The notes under the pieces: model-generated
Seen by the model: the letters and a program-made list of their open reading frames with translations, nothing else
Told to the model about the DNA's origin: nothing
Databases searched by the model: none
Assembly (NCBI GenBank): GCA_003427395.1
Contig: BFEA01000017.1
Coordinates: 2,921,616 to 2,956,147, forward strand
Length of the DNA stretch: 34,532 nucleotides
Source: Chara braunii
Taxonomy: Eukaryota; Streptophyta; Charophyceae; Charales; Characeae
Reading direction: 5' to 3'
Program-made: the position numbers and the translations under genes
Shown here: positions 1 to 10,244 of the stretch, piece by piece
Position numbering within the stretch: position 1 is the stretch's first letter
Layout of the letters: every line of letters starts with the position of its first letter

Positions 1-54
<54 letters not shown>
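1..54. repeat. (GT)n microsatellite
   Basis: Uninterrupted GT dinucleotide run at the window edge, so its true length is unknown. Open frames through it (Cys-Val repeats) are an artefact of the repeat. Confidence 0.98.
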
Positions 55-55
<1 letters not shown>

Positions 56-437
56 CTCTATGTGGGCAGTATCTTCCCGTACCTCCTGGCCTGTCTCCTA
101 CCTGTGTCTTCCGTTGTACATACAACGGCAGCGGTACTTCCATGGGCGCAAGGCGCTGCAAGCTCGATGAGGACGAAACTTTTCATCTCAGCATCTTCAA
201 AGCAGGAGTGGAAATGAGAGGAGAAATAGGAGAAGGGACTGCCCGTTCGCTCGGTTCAAGTAGGCAACGTCTGTTTGACACGAACTCCGACGGAGGGTGC
301 TATCTGAGCACAAATACGGTATAATACACAATGGAGCGGGCGAAGAAAGTGGGACAAAGCCGAGTCAATCTAATCTGACAGACTACGCGATTTCAGAAAA
401 AGGACAACCTATGCTGCGGCCATATGTGTCACCTCCA

Positions 438-441
<4 letters not shown>
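55..441. other. Anonymous sequence, no gene seen
   Basis: Between two microsatellites. Only short open frames that borrow length from the flanking repeats; no domain, RNA gene or transposon end recognised. Confidence 0.6.

Positions 442-506
<65 letters not shown>
442..506. repeat. (CT)n microsatellite
   Basis: Pure CT run of about 32 units. The Leu-Ser open frames across it are repeat translations. Confidence 0.98.
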
Positions 507-508
<2 letters not shown>

Positions 509-1815
509 GATCACAGAAAGGCATTGAACGATCCAATTCCTATTTCCAGTGTTCAATGCTGCTAGCTAACTTAAACCACCAGTACTTCCTGAAGTTGTGC
601 TCGTTAACGAGACACAGATTCAGGAAACGTACGGTCCACTACACGAGCGTCGAAATTCATCCGATTACAAACGTTTCTACCCTTTTTTTTCCCCCGGCTG
701 ATAGCTGGGCCAAGTACTCGTGGTTTAAAGACCCTCATGTGGACACCATCCCAGTGTGAGTCGGATCCACACCCTACCCAATGTCGAAAATAACAACGTT
801 CCCATAGGGCAGGGAAACAAGAAACGTCCGATATCAGCTGTTTTGGCAGTGTGCCTCGCTCAACTTCGCTCTACCAAGCCGATCACCACTCATTCGTTGC
901 TGGACAAAGGTGGTGTTCCTTCCTACACACTGTTATCCTCTAAATGCTCAAGACCCAATATCGGCTGGTTAGCGTTGTTTGCTCAATATCACTACATAGC
1001 TCTAACGTACATACTGGATTGATAAATCTCGGAAGTGCCTGCCACTAAGTTGAGAAAGTACGGTACATCTGGTAAGAGGTTCCCTGCAGTAATGCAGAGG
1101 GAGGATGAATGGAAGCAAACCAATGACGGTGAAATGAGACATGAATCCTCAAGGTGGAACAGGCAGGTGATGGATGGTCTTCGTCGAATGGGTAGATACG
1201 AAAATGAAATGCCGATGTGAACACCGCAATGCACACTGGCGAAATCGCAAGAATCGGAGAATTAGCAAGACGAGCGTACAGCACCGCGTTCGTGGATGCA
1301 CACATCCACATTTACAGCCACCGTGCTTGGAAGCGGATGCAGCTTTCCGATGGAAAAAACAGCGTCAGCATCGTCATCGACCCAGCCATACTTGCCCATT
1401 AGTAACCATTACACAAGTATGCAGCTGTGGCAAGAACATGATACCTGACGAAACGGAAACTTTTCCGGTCAAGACAGCTCATCAACTAACGGCCCACGTC
1501 GCATCCCACCCTTCAGAGCAAGCTGCGTTGTCTCCGCAAAGTGCTGCACGCTCGTCGCTCAACGCTGTTGCAAGCTTGCCGTTGTGCCAGCATAGCCACG
1601 CGCCATCAAGCTCGCCTTGCTGTAGTTGTTGCTGCGCCTGCTTTCCCCACTATTGCCGCTCGCAATAACCGTGCCCGCTTTCACAACGCCTCTCGCTCGC
1701 TGCATGCAATGCACAAGCTGCCGGAGTGACTGAATGGCAGTGGAGCAACCCAACCCCCCCTGCCAGGCTTCGAAGTTCAACTTCGAAATTTTGGCACCAA
1801 GCTTCTACTGGTTGG
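507..1815. other. Anonymous intergenic sequence
   Basis: The longest open frame (1174-1668, plus, 164 codons) is rich in His, Ser, Cys and Ala and has no motif I recognise. Overlapping frames on the other strand are nearly as long, so it looks like chance. No tRNA or transposon terminus seen. Confidence 0.55.
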
Positions 1816-2022
1816 GCGGGCTCACTCCACTAGTCACCAAATGTGTAAAATGGGAATGAATCTTGCGGTGCATCATGGGAAGATTCACCACCGCTCCACT
1901 GCTCAGTGCTCACATATGCACAAAAGAGAAAAAAAAAAAAAAGGCGGTGAATCTTCCCATGATGCAACGCAAGATTCATTCCTATTTTACACATTTGGTG
2001 AGTAGTGGAGTGAGGCCCGTCG
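1816..2022. repeat. Foldback (inverted-repeat) element
   Basis: Left arm about 1816-1893 and right arm about 1943-2021 are reverse complements over roughly 78 bp with only a few mismatches. They are separated by a ~50 bp loop holding an A run (about 1929-1942). The arms carry CACCAAATGTGTAAAATG and GAATCTTCCCATGATG type words. A single related arm lies at about 22400-22450, and looser relatives occur in the inverted-repeat cluster at 12733-13568, so this is a dispersed family. No coding capacity. Either a foldback transposon or a MITE-like hairpin. Confidence 0.85.
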
Positions 2023-2242
2023 GTCTGCGACTCTGCATACGGTCTTTTGCCCATCTTAGGGACTACTCCCACTACAGGTGAAAAAGAACAACAGTGGAAA
2101 AAAGAAAAAAAACGAGGGGCTGACTTCTTACTTATAGGACCCCAATGCTTGCTACGTTGCCGGTGAAGAGGGCCCATTGCGGCCTGGCCCTAATAATACC
2201 AACTACCTAGAAGGCTAGTACCTATACTAGTTTTATGGCCTA

Positions 2243-2524
2243 CAGGGTTCCGGCCACCTAGGCCAAACCTCCGCCCAGCAGTACCCGCCCAGGGAATCGA
2301 GACAACACCCAGCCATGCCCCACAGAAACTTTCCCACCTCACCCAGCCATGCCCCCATGAAACTTTCCCACCCTGCCCAATCCCACCCAGCATATTCTCA
2401 CACATATTCACACCCAGCCGTAACACTGCTTATCCTTTCGGGGCATACCCGCACCCCATCCAAAACTGCCGGTTACGGCTGGGTACGGTCGGGTCCGGTC
2501 ACGGCCACCCGTTGGCAACCTCTG
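2243..2524. mobile_element. Small hAT-like non-autonomous element (candidate)
   Basis: The right end reads ...GGCAACCTCTG, whose complement CAGAGGTTGCC is a typical hAT-style terminus; a related end, CAGAGGTCGCC on the minus strand, lies at 19085. The proposed left end CAGGGTTCCGGCCAC (2243) is only loosely inverted, so this boundary is weak. The inside is C-rich, with two ~34 bp copies of a CACCCAGCCATGCCCC unit (about 2306-2374). The right flank is GCCTATAT (2525-2532), the same 8 bp that abuts the related end at 19086-19093 and that is uninterrupted at 4066-4073. No coding sequence. Confidence 0.5.
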
Positions 2525-2548
2525 GCCTATATACAAAACCGATTTGAG

Positions 2549-3909
2549 TAAGGGGCTCGTTAGACATTCCTCAGGCACATAAAATCCCCGAGGAAATCTT
2601 CGTTCCACCTATCCTCAAAGAAAGAAAACGAAAAAAAAAGTGAAAACATTTCCTCGGGCCGTCCTCGGGGAATCTTCTGGCCACAACCATTTTTGCGGTT
2701 TTCCCCAAGGTACCTCTCGAGGTCCCTTGGAGGCAAAGGATCCGCGATAAACGGAGCGGTGTGGGCACCCATCGTCGACAAGAAATTTTGGTCAGCTGGT
2801 CCATTGGAGTTCCAATCGGGCGATGCACGGACATCATCGGTCTTCAACGTTCGGCCTCCAGGAAATCTACCCCAACGGCAACCGTTGGTGGCCTGCCGAC
2901 TCTCGCGCACGTCGTCCACAGCCGTTCTCGCTCGCAGTGCGTGGCGTCAAACGGAAAGCGGCCCAACGGACAAAAAATTCGAATATTTGAGGCCGGCGAA
3001 CTTTCTATTCCCAGCTACACGACGCAAGTGGAACTGTACAGTCTGCCGTTTGCTGCCCTATTCTTGTCGCCATTTCCTGCCATCGTGTTGTCGCCGTTTG
3101 CTGCAGCCGTACTGGCTTCCTGTAGTTACCGCCCTTCCCCACCTGTCGTTCATGGCCCATGTCTTCTGGAGACTGGTGCTGCTATTCCTGGTGTCGGTCA
3201 CACTTGTCTTTGTCGTCGTCTTCCATGTGTGCATCCTCGGTAGGCTGCTTGGACGCACGCGCAAGAGGCGTTCCTCCCCAGACGCCTTCCTTGCCTGACC
3301 ACACGCAGTACTCGCCCCGATGACTGTCGTGATGGCGTCTCCTCCCCCGACGACTGGCGTGACAACAACTTCTCCCCTGACGACGACCGATGGAATCTCC
3401 CCCCCCCACCCACAAACAACTGCAGCGATGGCGTCTTCTCCACCGACGTCTTCCTTGCCTGGCCGCACTCAGCACCCACGCCGACCCCCCCCGACGCGCT
3501 GTGGAAGGATCCTCCTTTCCGACGTCCTCAACCGGCCGCCGCAGCAGCACGACGAACCGCCCTCACCCCAGCGACGTCATTCAAAATTTGAATGTCGAAC
3601 AGGGACGGTGTGCCTATTTTTTTTTTTTTTTTGGGTCACTACGAAGAATCGGATTGTTGCCGCCAATCGAAGTTGGACCATGGCCGTACCAGCGGACAAC
3701 CGCCTATTGACCACCGACCCCACCCCACCTCGAGGTCACCGATAAGATTATTAACTGGAGGACGACTGGCCTCGGGACCTCTATAGGAATCCTCCTCGGA
3801 CGTCCATCTCGAGGATAAGTGGAACGACGGTGGGAAAAATCTACGAAGCCCCGAAGGGGAACTCCTCGGGCCTCGAGGAGGCCCCGAGGAGTGTCTAACG
3901 AGCCCCTAA
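2549..3909. mobile_element. PIF/Harbinger-like non-autonomous DNA transposon, copy A
   Basis: Element body 2552-3906, flanked by TAA at 2549-2551 and 3907-3909, a 3 bp duplication typical of PIF/Harbinger. Terminal inverted repeats start GGGGCTCGTTAGACA at both ends (the right one read in complement), followed by TCCTC; a second inverted match near TTCCAC-TATCCTC lies further in. Length is about 1355 bp, GC-rich, with many CCTCGGGG hairpin words near the termini. It contains a T run (about 3616-3632) and short CGACG-rich repeats. No frame resembles a DDE transposase or Myb-like protein, so mobility would need a partner elsewhere. The superfamily call rests on TIR and target duplication only. 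Copies B and C share its sequence. Confidence 0.8.
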
Positions 3910-4089
3910 GTCTTCCGTGGTAGCGGAATGTTCTTTTGATTGTGAATCTTCAGTGGTGGCTGAGTCGGATTGTTGGTGCGTCTCTGTCCGCAGGTCTATT
4001 ACTGCATTGGCCAGAGCCTGGCCCCGTTCCTTGCTATTGCCCTCGCTGTGTGATGATTGGGCCGGGCCTATATACAAAACCGATTTGTG
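3910..4089. repeat. Duplicated spacer between PIF-like copies A and B
   Basis: About 3910-4073 recurs as the reverse complement at 19086-19235, in both places directly next to the outer end of a PIF-like copy. Its last part, GCCTATATACAAAACCGATT (4066-4085), also precedes copy A (2525-2544). The order spacer/element is thus repeated, which suggests segmental or tandem duplication of a locus already holding the transposon. No coding sequence. Confidence 0.8.
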
Positions 4090-4839
4090 TAAGGGGCTCG
4101 TTGGACACTTCTTGGGCGCGGAAAATCCCCGAGGAAATCTTCGTTCCACCTATCCTCGGGGAAAGAAAACGAAAAAAAAGGTGAAAACATTTTCTAAGGT
4201 CGTCCTCGGGGAATCCTCGGGGCACAACCATTTTGTGGTTGCCCCCAAGGTACCTCCCGGGGTCCCTTGGAGGCGAAGGATCCACGATAAACGGAGCGGC
4301 GTGGGCACCCGTCGTCGGCAAGAAATTTTGGTCGTCTGGTCCATTGGAGTTCCTACCGAGCGGCGCATGGACATCATCGGTCTTCAACGTTCCGCCTCCA
4401 GGAACTGTACCCCAACGGCAACCGTTGGTGGCCTGCCGACTCCTGCACACGTCGTCCATAACCGTTCTCCCTCGCAGTGCGTGACGCCAAACGGAAAGCG
4501 GCCCAACGGACGGAAAATTCGAATATTTTAGGCCGGCGAACTTTCTATTCCCAGCTACACGACGCCAGTTGAACTGTACAGTCTGTCGTTTGCTTCCCTC
4601 TTCTCGTCGCCGTTTCCTGCCATCGTGTCGTCGCCGTTTGCTGCAGCCGTATCGGCGTCCTGTAGTTCCCGCTCTTCCCCACGTGCCGTTCATGGCCGAC
4701 GTCTTCCGGAGACTAGCGCTGCTGTTCCTCGTATTGGTCACACTTGTTCTTGTCATCGTCTTCCACGTGCGCATCCTTGGTAGGCTTCCTGGATGCACAC
4801 GCAAGAGGCGTTCCTCCCCCAACGTCTTCCTTGCCTGGC
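4090..4839. mobile_element. PIF/Harbinger-like copy B, left part
   Basis: Starts after TAA (4090-4092) with GGGGCTCGTTGGACAC and runs collinear with copy A (2552 to about 3297), roughly 90% alike by eye. Alignment breaks at CCTTGCCTGGC (4839), where a TGTGACGA sequence begins, and resumes at 11146. The element is therefore interrupted, not truncated. No transposase frame. Confidence 0.85.
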
Positions 4840-5588
4840 TGTGACGAACTATCTTCTGCAATCTCGCGATTTCCTGCATACGGCCAATGTGGGAAAAACG
4901 AGACGGCTTTTGATGGGTGACGGGCGTAAGCGGGGTTCAGTTAGGCAAATTGCATGGATACCCTCGCTTCTTTTTTTCGCTCTTGTTGGAATTCGTTGGG
5001 TCAACACCGGGAAAGCCCGACGACGATTATTGGATGGCTGCGCTATGACAGGCGCAAGAAATAACTGTACCATAACTTCTTTCTTGTTCTGTTGTGAGCA
5101 TTACGAATTTTGGCGCGATTAGCACGTGGAAATCTCGTTTTTTTGAATTTCTAACTGATGTCGAGCCCCCGCGGGCTCTCGGAATTGTTTTTCTTTTCGG
5201 AATTTCTTTTTGCAATTAGGACTTAGACGAGGAATTTAGGTACTCTGAATTTTGTCGCGCAGCGTTCGCACGCATCTTGTGGCGCAAGGAACTGGGTTCT
5301 TACTGGAACGCGCCTTTACTCTTGTGCAACTGTCGTTTTGGCGGGCGCGATCGTAACTGTAATCCTTCTTCTTTCTTGATTCTCCTAGGTTGCCTGCCTT
5401 CTTCCTTCTCCTTTCTCGTCTCGCATACTCTGTTCGAATTGGTCGAAGCGCCTGCATAAGCGGATCGATGCGTGAAGAGTGGCTACGACCCCCACTCCGC
5501 GGCCTGGTCATACAGACGTAGGCACTTCCCCTCTTCTCTTCTTGTCCATCTGGGCTTAATCCCCTACCTTTCGCGCATACATGCATGC

Positions 5589-5594
5589 TATAAA
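5589..5594 (+). promoter_or_regulatory. Candidate TATA box of the 5' LTR
   Basis: CTATAAAT at 5588-5595, preceded by CATGCATG. It is preserved in the 3' LTR at 9374-9381. Its position about 750 bp into the LTR would mark the U3/R boundary if used. Assigned by motif and conservation only. Confidence 0.4.
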
Positions 5595-6465
5595 TTTCGC
5601 AAGCACGATAAATTGCTCTGTAAGAGTCTAAGAATTTCGAGGTTCGCGCGATCAGTGAGGGTCAGCTAGCGACCAAGTTGGAAGGTGAGTGAGTGTGAGA
5701 GTTGGGCGATCCGACGAGCTAGTGTCGGGTATGTGGGGTTGACGTGCGGCGTCGCGACGGACCGTGGCACACGGGCGAACTTGGCTTGCATGCGTGAACC
5801 AAGCGGGGTGACAACTCTGTGTGGATACGTAGTGACAGACTGCTGGTATCCTAGGTATTGATGCGAGGAGACGGACTGCCTGCAACGGGAGAGAAAGAAA
5901 GAGAGAGGGCAATGGTGTGGGTGCGGGATAGGGCTTCTTTTTGTCGTTCTTTTCATTGTTCCTCTGTCCATTTGTATACTTTTGAGTTCTAATATGGACG
6001 ATCTCTTTATCGCGGCCCTTTTCTTTTGAACTTCTCTCATATATTGTCTCGGATTTTGCTTGTTGTTTTGTTTGGTATGTATGCATGAAATGAATGTAGG
6101 TTCTCGTTTGTTAAGCGATCTTTCCGATCTGTTTTTCGATGCGTGTTGTCTCTGACCAGTGTCACCTGCATGAGCTATGTGATCAGGCCTGATGGGAAAT
6201 ACTCATTTTAACTTTCGAAGCTAGGTTGTCGATTATCCCCTCGTCCCTCCTTTTTGCGTCCCATGTATGGCATGTAGTGATTGGTAGGATATTTACACTT
6301 ATGATTGAATACGATCGGCACACGGAGCCAACCGGCTGCTCCTTACGTACACGCTTACGTACGTTCGCGATCTCGAGAGAACCGAATCGCCACGTACGTA
6401 CTCGCTCGCGTAAGTCATCCTTAACCATGTGTAAGGACGTGGGGGATGTGGCTTACTGAACAGGC

Positions 6466-7008
6466 ATGGCTGCACGGTCTCCTTTCTGGGCGTCCGACTA
6501 TGAAAATCTGAGGGACCCCGAATATCGTGAGTATTGGGAGGGCGAACAACTCAGAGGACGGGGAAATTTAAGAAATCCAAAATTCTCTTGCTTAAATGAA
6601 AACGATCGATTATATACGAGGGATTTTCATTGTGCTATAACGAGCGACCCCCGGTGCCCCGACTACTCGGAAACCTATAACACGCAATATTTAATATCCC
6701 CTGGCTTCATTGTCATTACTACCAACTTCCCTCCCTTCCATCTCCTCCTCCTATATCACCAACTCACAGTGGTACCGTGGATTTCCATAGCTCGCTACTG
6801 GCCTAGCCCGCCGTGCGAGGGTTGTCGGTATCACCGGGCGTGCCGAGCATCAGGAACTACCCGATAGGCTCGAGATGAAGCTGAGCAGCGATTGCACAAC
6901 CTCCGCGCACGGACCGCCTCAGCGGAACCCGAGGCCTGTTACGATCGGCGCCAACAACTGATCAAACCCTACAACCGACCCCGAAGACGAAATCAGCGGG
7001 GATGGTGA
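6466..7008 (+). pseudogene. Reading frame carried inside the 5' LTR (unknown product)
   Basis: From ATG 6466 an open frame runs to an in-frame TAG at 6865-6867 and, past it, to TGA at 7006-7008: 543 bp, 180 codons plus stop. The other LTR has the same frame (10245-10787), exactly the same length, and CAG where this copy has TAG. The N-terminal half begins MAARSPFWASDYENL and contains CAITSDPRCPDY. The C-terminal part past the stop is rich in Arg, Glu, Ala and Gln (AEQRLHNLRARTASAEP) and would suit a short helix or coiled coil. I do not recognise the family. It is not gag, pol or envelope, and may be an accessory frame or captured host sequence. Whether it was ever translated is unproven. Confidence 0.5.
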
Positions 7009-7363
7009 TTCCTTTTGGCCTTCAACTTTAAACCTGTTGGCAGGGGCAATTTTGTTGGAATTTTGTTCGAGAATGCAAGAGTGTTTAAATCTATCGGTAC
7101 GGTGGTAGCAGGAAGTGCCCCATATTTTTAACCTGGGATGCACTGCGCATGCCATCTGCCTGATGCTGCACGACATCAGCTACCTCCCCTATTAGTATAT
7201 CCCCTTTTGCACCTTTACCCCTGGAACTTGCCACAGGCGATCTCAGTTCCGACCTGGGACTCCACCCGCACTTTCCTAAAATCCTTGGCACACTCCTTTT
7301 CTCACTTTTGGGCCCCCATCCCACTCCAATTAGGAAGTCACGCTGGGCGTGAGGTTGGTAACT

Positions 7364-7376
7364 TGGTATCGGAGCC
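7364..7376 (+). promoter_or_regulatory. Primer-binding site, initiator tRNA-Met
   Basis: TGGTATCGGAGCC differs by one base from the plant consensus TGGTATCAGAGCC, complementary to the 3' end of initiator tRNA-Met, which primes minus-strand DNA synthesis in many plant LTR retrotransposons. Its place immediately after the 5' repeat fixes the LTR boundary and the element's plus orientation. Confidence 0.88.
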
Positions 7377-7520
7377 GACACGTGGCCGACTCTAGGCTGG
7401 ACAGGTGGGTGATTAGTGTAGAGGGACCTGGCTAACAGAGGACGCCCCCGAGCACGGAACGCGCCGCGACGCGATCCTATAGTCACAAGAAATAGGTCGG
7501 GTGCTCGGTAGGCGACCAAC

Positions 7521-8145
7521 ATGAACGCCAATCAACAAGACCCCAATCAAGCTCAGCCAACACCTGCGCCACGAGCACGGGCACCTGTGGCCCCACCCGA
7601 TCTCTACCTTTTTGACCTCGCACATCATCTCGCCGAAGCGTGGTTGGCCACGCTCCGAGCATAGCAGTACGATAACGACGAACCACAAATTAACATCCCC
7701 ACCCGATTGGGAGGAGATGCACATCACTGGTTTAACACCTATGTCTGGATTGATCTCCTGACATTTGAACGGGACTTTCTGAATCGATTTGATTATATTC
7801 ATCCCGAACAGGCTCTCTTCATGATTAAAGATCGGGTTCAAAAACCTCTCCAATCCGTCACGGAATACCGTAATAGGTTCTATTGAATGTTTGTAAAGAC
7901 TGAGCGAGGAGAACAGGTAGGAAGAGACTTATTCAAGTTTATCGACGGACTCCGCAGCAGGACGATGAGGGCAAAACTGTGTAAACAGTTCTCCCCCATC
8001 ACTCATACGCTGCAACAGATCATGACCGCCGCGGAAGAAATGGAAGGAAAGTTCATCGCGAATTTTCTAGAAGGGGAAGACTACCGCAGAGAGGGGGATT
8101 TATCGGAGTTCAAGTTAGCTAGGGCCAAGGCTGAGTTGGTCACGC
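7521..8145 (+). pseudogene. gag: gag polyprotein fragment of the LTR retrotransposon
   Basis: A frame from ATG 7521 is broken by TAG at 7662-7664 and TGA at 7884-7886 and runs into the 3' LTR at 8146. The start is Gln/Pro/Ala-rich (MNANQQDPNQAQ). It is followed by the retrotransposon gag signature: EAWLATL, RLGGDAHHWF, F-x3-F-x2-RF (FERDFLNRF), then a helical stretch ending ITAAEEME-like and EYRNRF. This matches the plant retrotransposon gag (capsid) family in layout. The zinc knuckle (CX2CX4HX4C) and everything downstream are absent, because the sequence jumps directly into the inside of the LTR. Capsid would package element RNA; this copy is dead. Confidence 0.8.
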
Positions 8146-8845
8146 TGTGGGAAAAACGGGAGGGCTTTTGATGGGCGGTGGGCGTAAGCGGGGTTCGGTT
8201 GGGCAAATTGCAACCCTCATTTCTTTTTTTCGCTCTTGTTGGAATTCGTTGGGTTAGCACCGAGAAAGTCCAGCGACGACGATTGGATGGTTGCGCCATG
8301 ACGGGCGCAAGAAATAACTGTACCATAGCTTCTTTCTTGGTCAGAATCTGCTGTGAGCATTAGGAATTTTGGTGCGATTAGCGCGCGGGAATCTCTTTTT
8401 TTTTTTTAATTTCTAACTGACGTCGAGCCCCCGTGGGCTCTCGGAATTGTTTTTCTCTTCAGAATTTCCTTTTGCAATTAGGACTTAGACTAGGAATTTA
8501 GGTACTCTGAATTTTGTCTCGCAGCGTTCGCACGCATCTTGTGGCACAAGGAACTGGGTTCCGACTGGATCGCGCCTTTAATCTTGTGCAAGTGTCATTT
8601 TGGCGGGCGTGATCGTAACTGTAATCCTTCTTCTTTCTTGATTCTCCTATGTTGCCAGCATTTTTCCTTCTTCTTTCTTGTCCCGCATACTCTGTTCGAA
8701 TTGGCTGAAGCGCCTGCATGACCGGATCGATGCGTGAAGAGTGGCTACGACCCCCACGCCGCGGTCTGGCCATGCAAACGTAGGCACTTCCCCTCTTCTC
8801 TTCTTGTCCATCTGGGCTTAATCCCGTACCTTTCGTGCAGACATG

Positions 8846-9369
8846 GAACATAAAAATTCCCACCAGAAATGAAAGTTGAAAAAACATTCTAAAAAAAAAA
8901 CTCTTTCATATTTATAAATTATCATTCCAAAGTTTGTCCAATTCTAAAATTTCAAGTTTTATTTGATAAGTTTCCGTCTAAATATGAGTTTTCCCTTCCA
9001 ACTACATCTACTCGTTCAAGATGCAATGGAAGTCTGGACGAGTTTATGAAATGTTTTAATTAAACTTTCATTCTAGTACGACAAATATCTTCTAATTTAA
9101 ATTGGATTAACCTATTTATGATTGAAAATCCTTACTTAGAATGACAGTCCAATTAAAATATTTCATGAATTCATCCAGACTTTCATTCCATCTCTAGCAT
9201 GCAGTTCAACTAAGAAGGGATACCCCATTCTTGGAAGGAAAGTTCTCAAGTAAGACGAAAAATTTAAAAACTGAAATCATATTTTTTAAGATGGAATAAA
9301 AATTTAAAATTTAGAATGTAATTTTACTATAGAATGAATATTTAATTTTAGAATTTTTTTTCTGTTGTG
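8846..9369. mobile_element. AT-rich foldback/MITE-like insertion in the 3' LTR
   Basis: Absent from the 5' LTR, where ACATG is followed directly by CATGCTATAAA. The insert is strongly AT-rich, unlike the LTR. It contains a large inverted repeat: GGAAGTCTGGACGAGTTTAT (from about 9028) pairs with ATTCATCCAGACTTTCATTCC (about 9168-9188), and the pairing extends through TTTCAT/AATTAAAA words. Outer ends are weakly inverted (GAAAAAACATTCTAAAA against its complement near 9340-9360). CATG lies on both sides (8842-8845, 9370-9373), but the 5' LTR also has CATGCATG, so a 4 bp duplication cannot be claimed. Superfamily unknown. Confidence 0.75.
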
Positions 9370-9374
9370 CATGC

Positions 9375-9380
9375 TATAAA
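9375..9380 (+). promoter_or_regulatory. Candidate TATA box of the 3' LTR
   Basis: TATAAA, homologous to 5589-5594 in the 5' LTR, now only five bases downstream of the AT-rich insertion, which separates it from its original upstream sequence. Confidence 0.35.
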
Positions 9381-10244
9381 TTTCGCAAGCGCGATTAGAT
9401 TGCTCTCTAAGAATTTCAAGGTTAGTGGGACCAGTGAGGGTCGGCTAACGAGCAAGTTGGAAGGTGAGTGAGTGTGAGAGTTGGGCGATCCGACGAGCTG
9501 GTATCGGGTATGCGGGGTTGACGTGCGAGGCCGCGATGGACCGTGGCGCACGGGCGAACTTGGCTTGCATGCTTGAACCAAGCAGGGTGACAACTCTATG
9601 TGGATACTCGGTGACGGACTGCCGGTATCGTGGGTATTGATGCGAGGCGACAGACTGCCCGCAATGGGAGAGAGAGAAAGAGATAGGGCAATGGTGTGGG
9701 TGCAGGATAGGGCTTCTTTTTGTCGTTCTTTTCATTTTTCCTCTATCCATCTGTATATTTTTGAGTTATGATATGGCCGATGTCTTTATCGCGGCCCTTT
9801 TCTTTTGAACTTTTCTCGTATATTGTCTCGGATTTTCCTTGTTGTTTTGCTTGGTACGTATGCATGGAATAAATGTAGGTTCCCGTTTGTTAAGCGATCT
9901 TTCCGATCTGTTTTACGAGGCGTGTTGTCTCTGACCAGTGTCACCTGCATGAGCTATGTGATCAGGCCTGATGGAAAATTATCATTTTGACGTCCGAAGT
10001 CTAGCTGTCGATTATCCCCTCTTCCCTCCTTTTTGCATCCCATGTATGGCATGTAGTGATTGGTAGGATATTTACACTTATGATTGAATACGATCGGCAC
10101 ACAGAGCCAACCGGCTGCTCCTTACGTACACGCGTACGTACGTTCGTGATCTTGAGAAAACCGAGTCGCCACGTACGCACTCACCCGCGTAAGTCAGCCT
10201 TAACCACATGTAAGGATGTGGGGGATGTGACTTACTGAACAGGC

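Larger units (their letters stand above)
4840..7362 (+). repeat. 5' LTR
   Basis: From TGTGACGAAC to just before the primer-binding site, about 2.5 kb, which is long for an LTR. It matches 8146-11145 from position 4888 onward (shared start TGTGGGAAAAACG), apart from small indels and the insertion described at 8846. It contains a TATA-like box (5589-5594) and a reading frame (6466-7008) also found in the other LTR. The terminal CATCACA of the 3' LTR is not clear here; the sequence reads GAGGTTGGTAAC before the binding site. Confidence 0.88.

Noticed and set aside
1174-1668. 164-codon plus-strand open frame
   Set aside because: Overlaps other frames of similar size, biased His/Ser/Cys composition, no motif; likely chance.
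2238-2529. GCCTA on both sides of the 2243-2524 element as a 5 bp target duplication
   Set aside because: The 8 bp GCCTATAT site supported by two other loci is a better explanation; the left boundary itself is weak.
2693-4879. Long frames on both strands inside the PIF-like copies
   Set aside because: Copies A and B do not keep the same frame, frames exist on both strands, and none looks like a transposase. GC-rich repeat translation.
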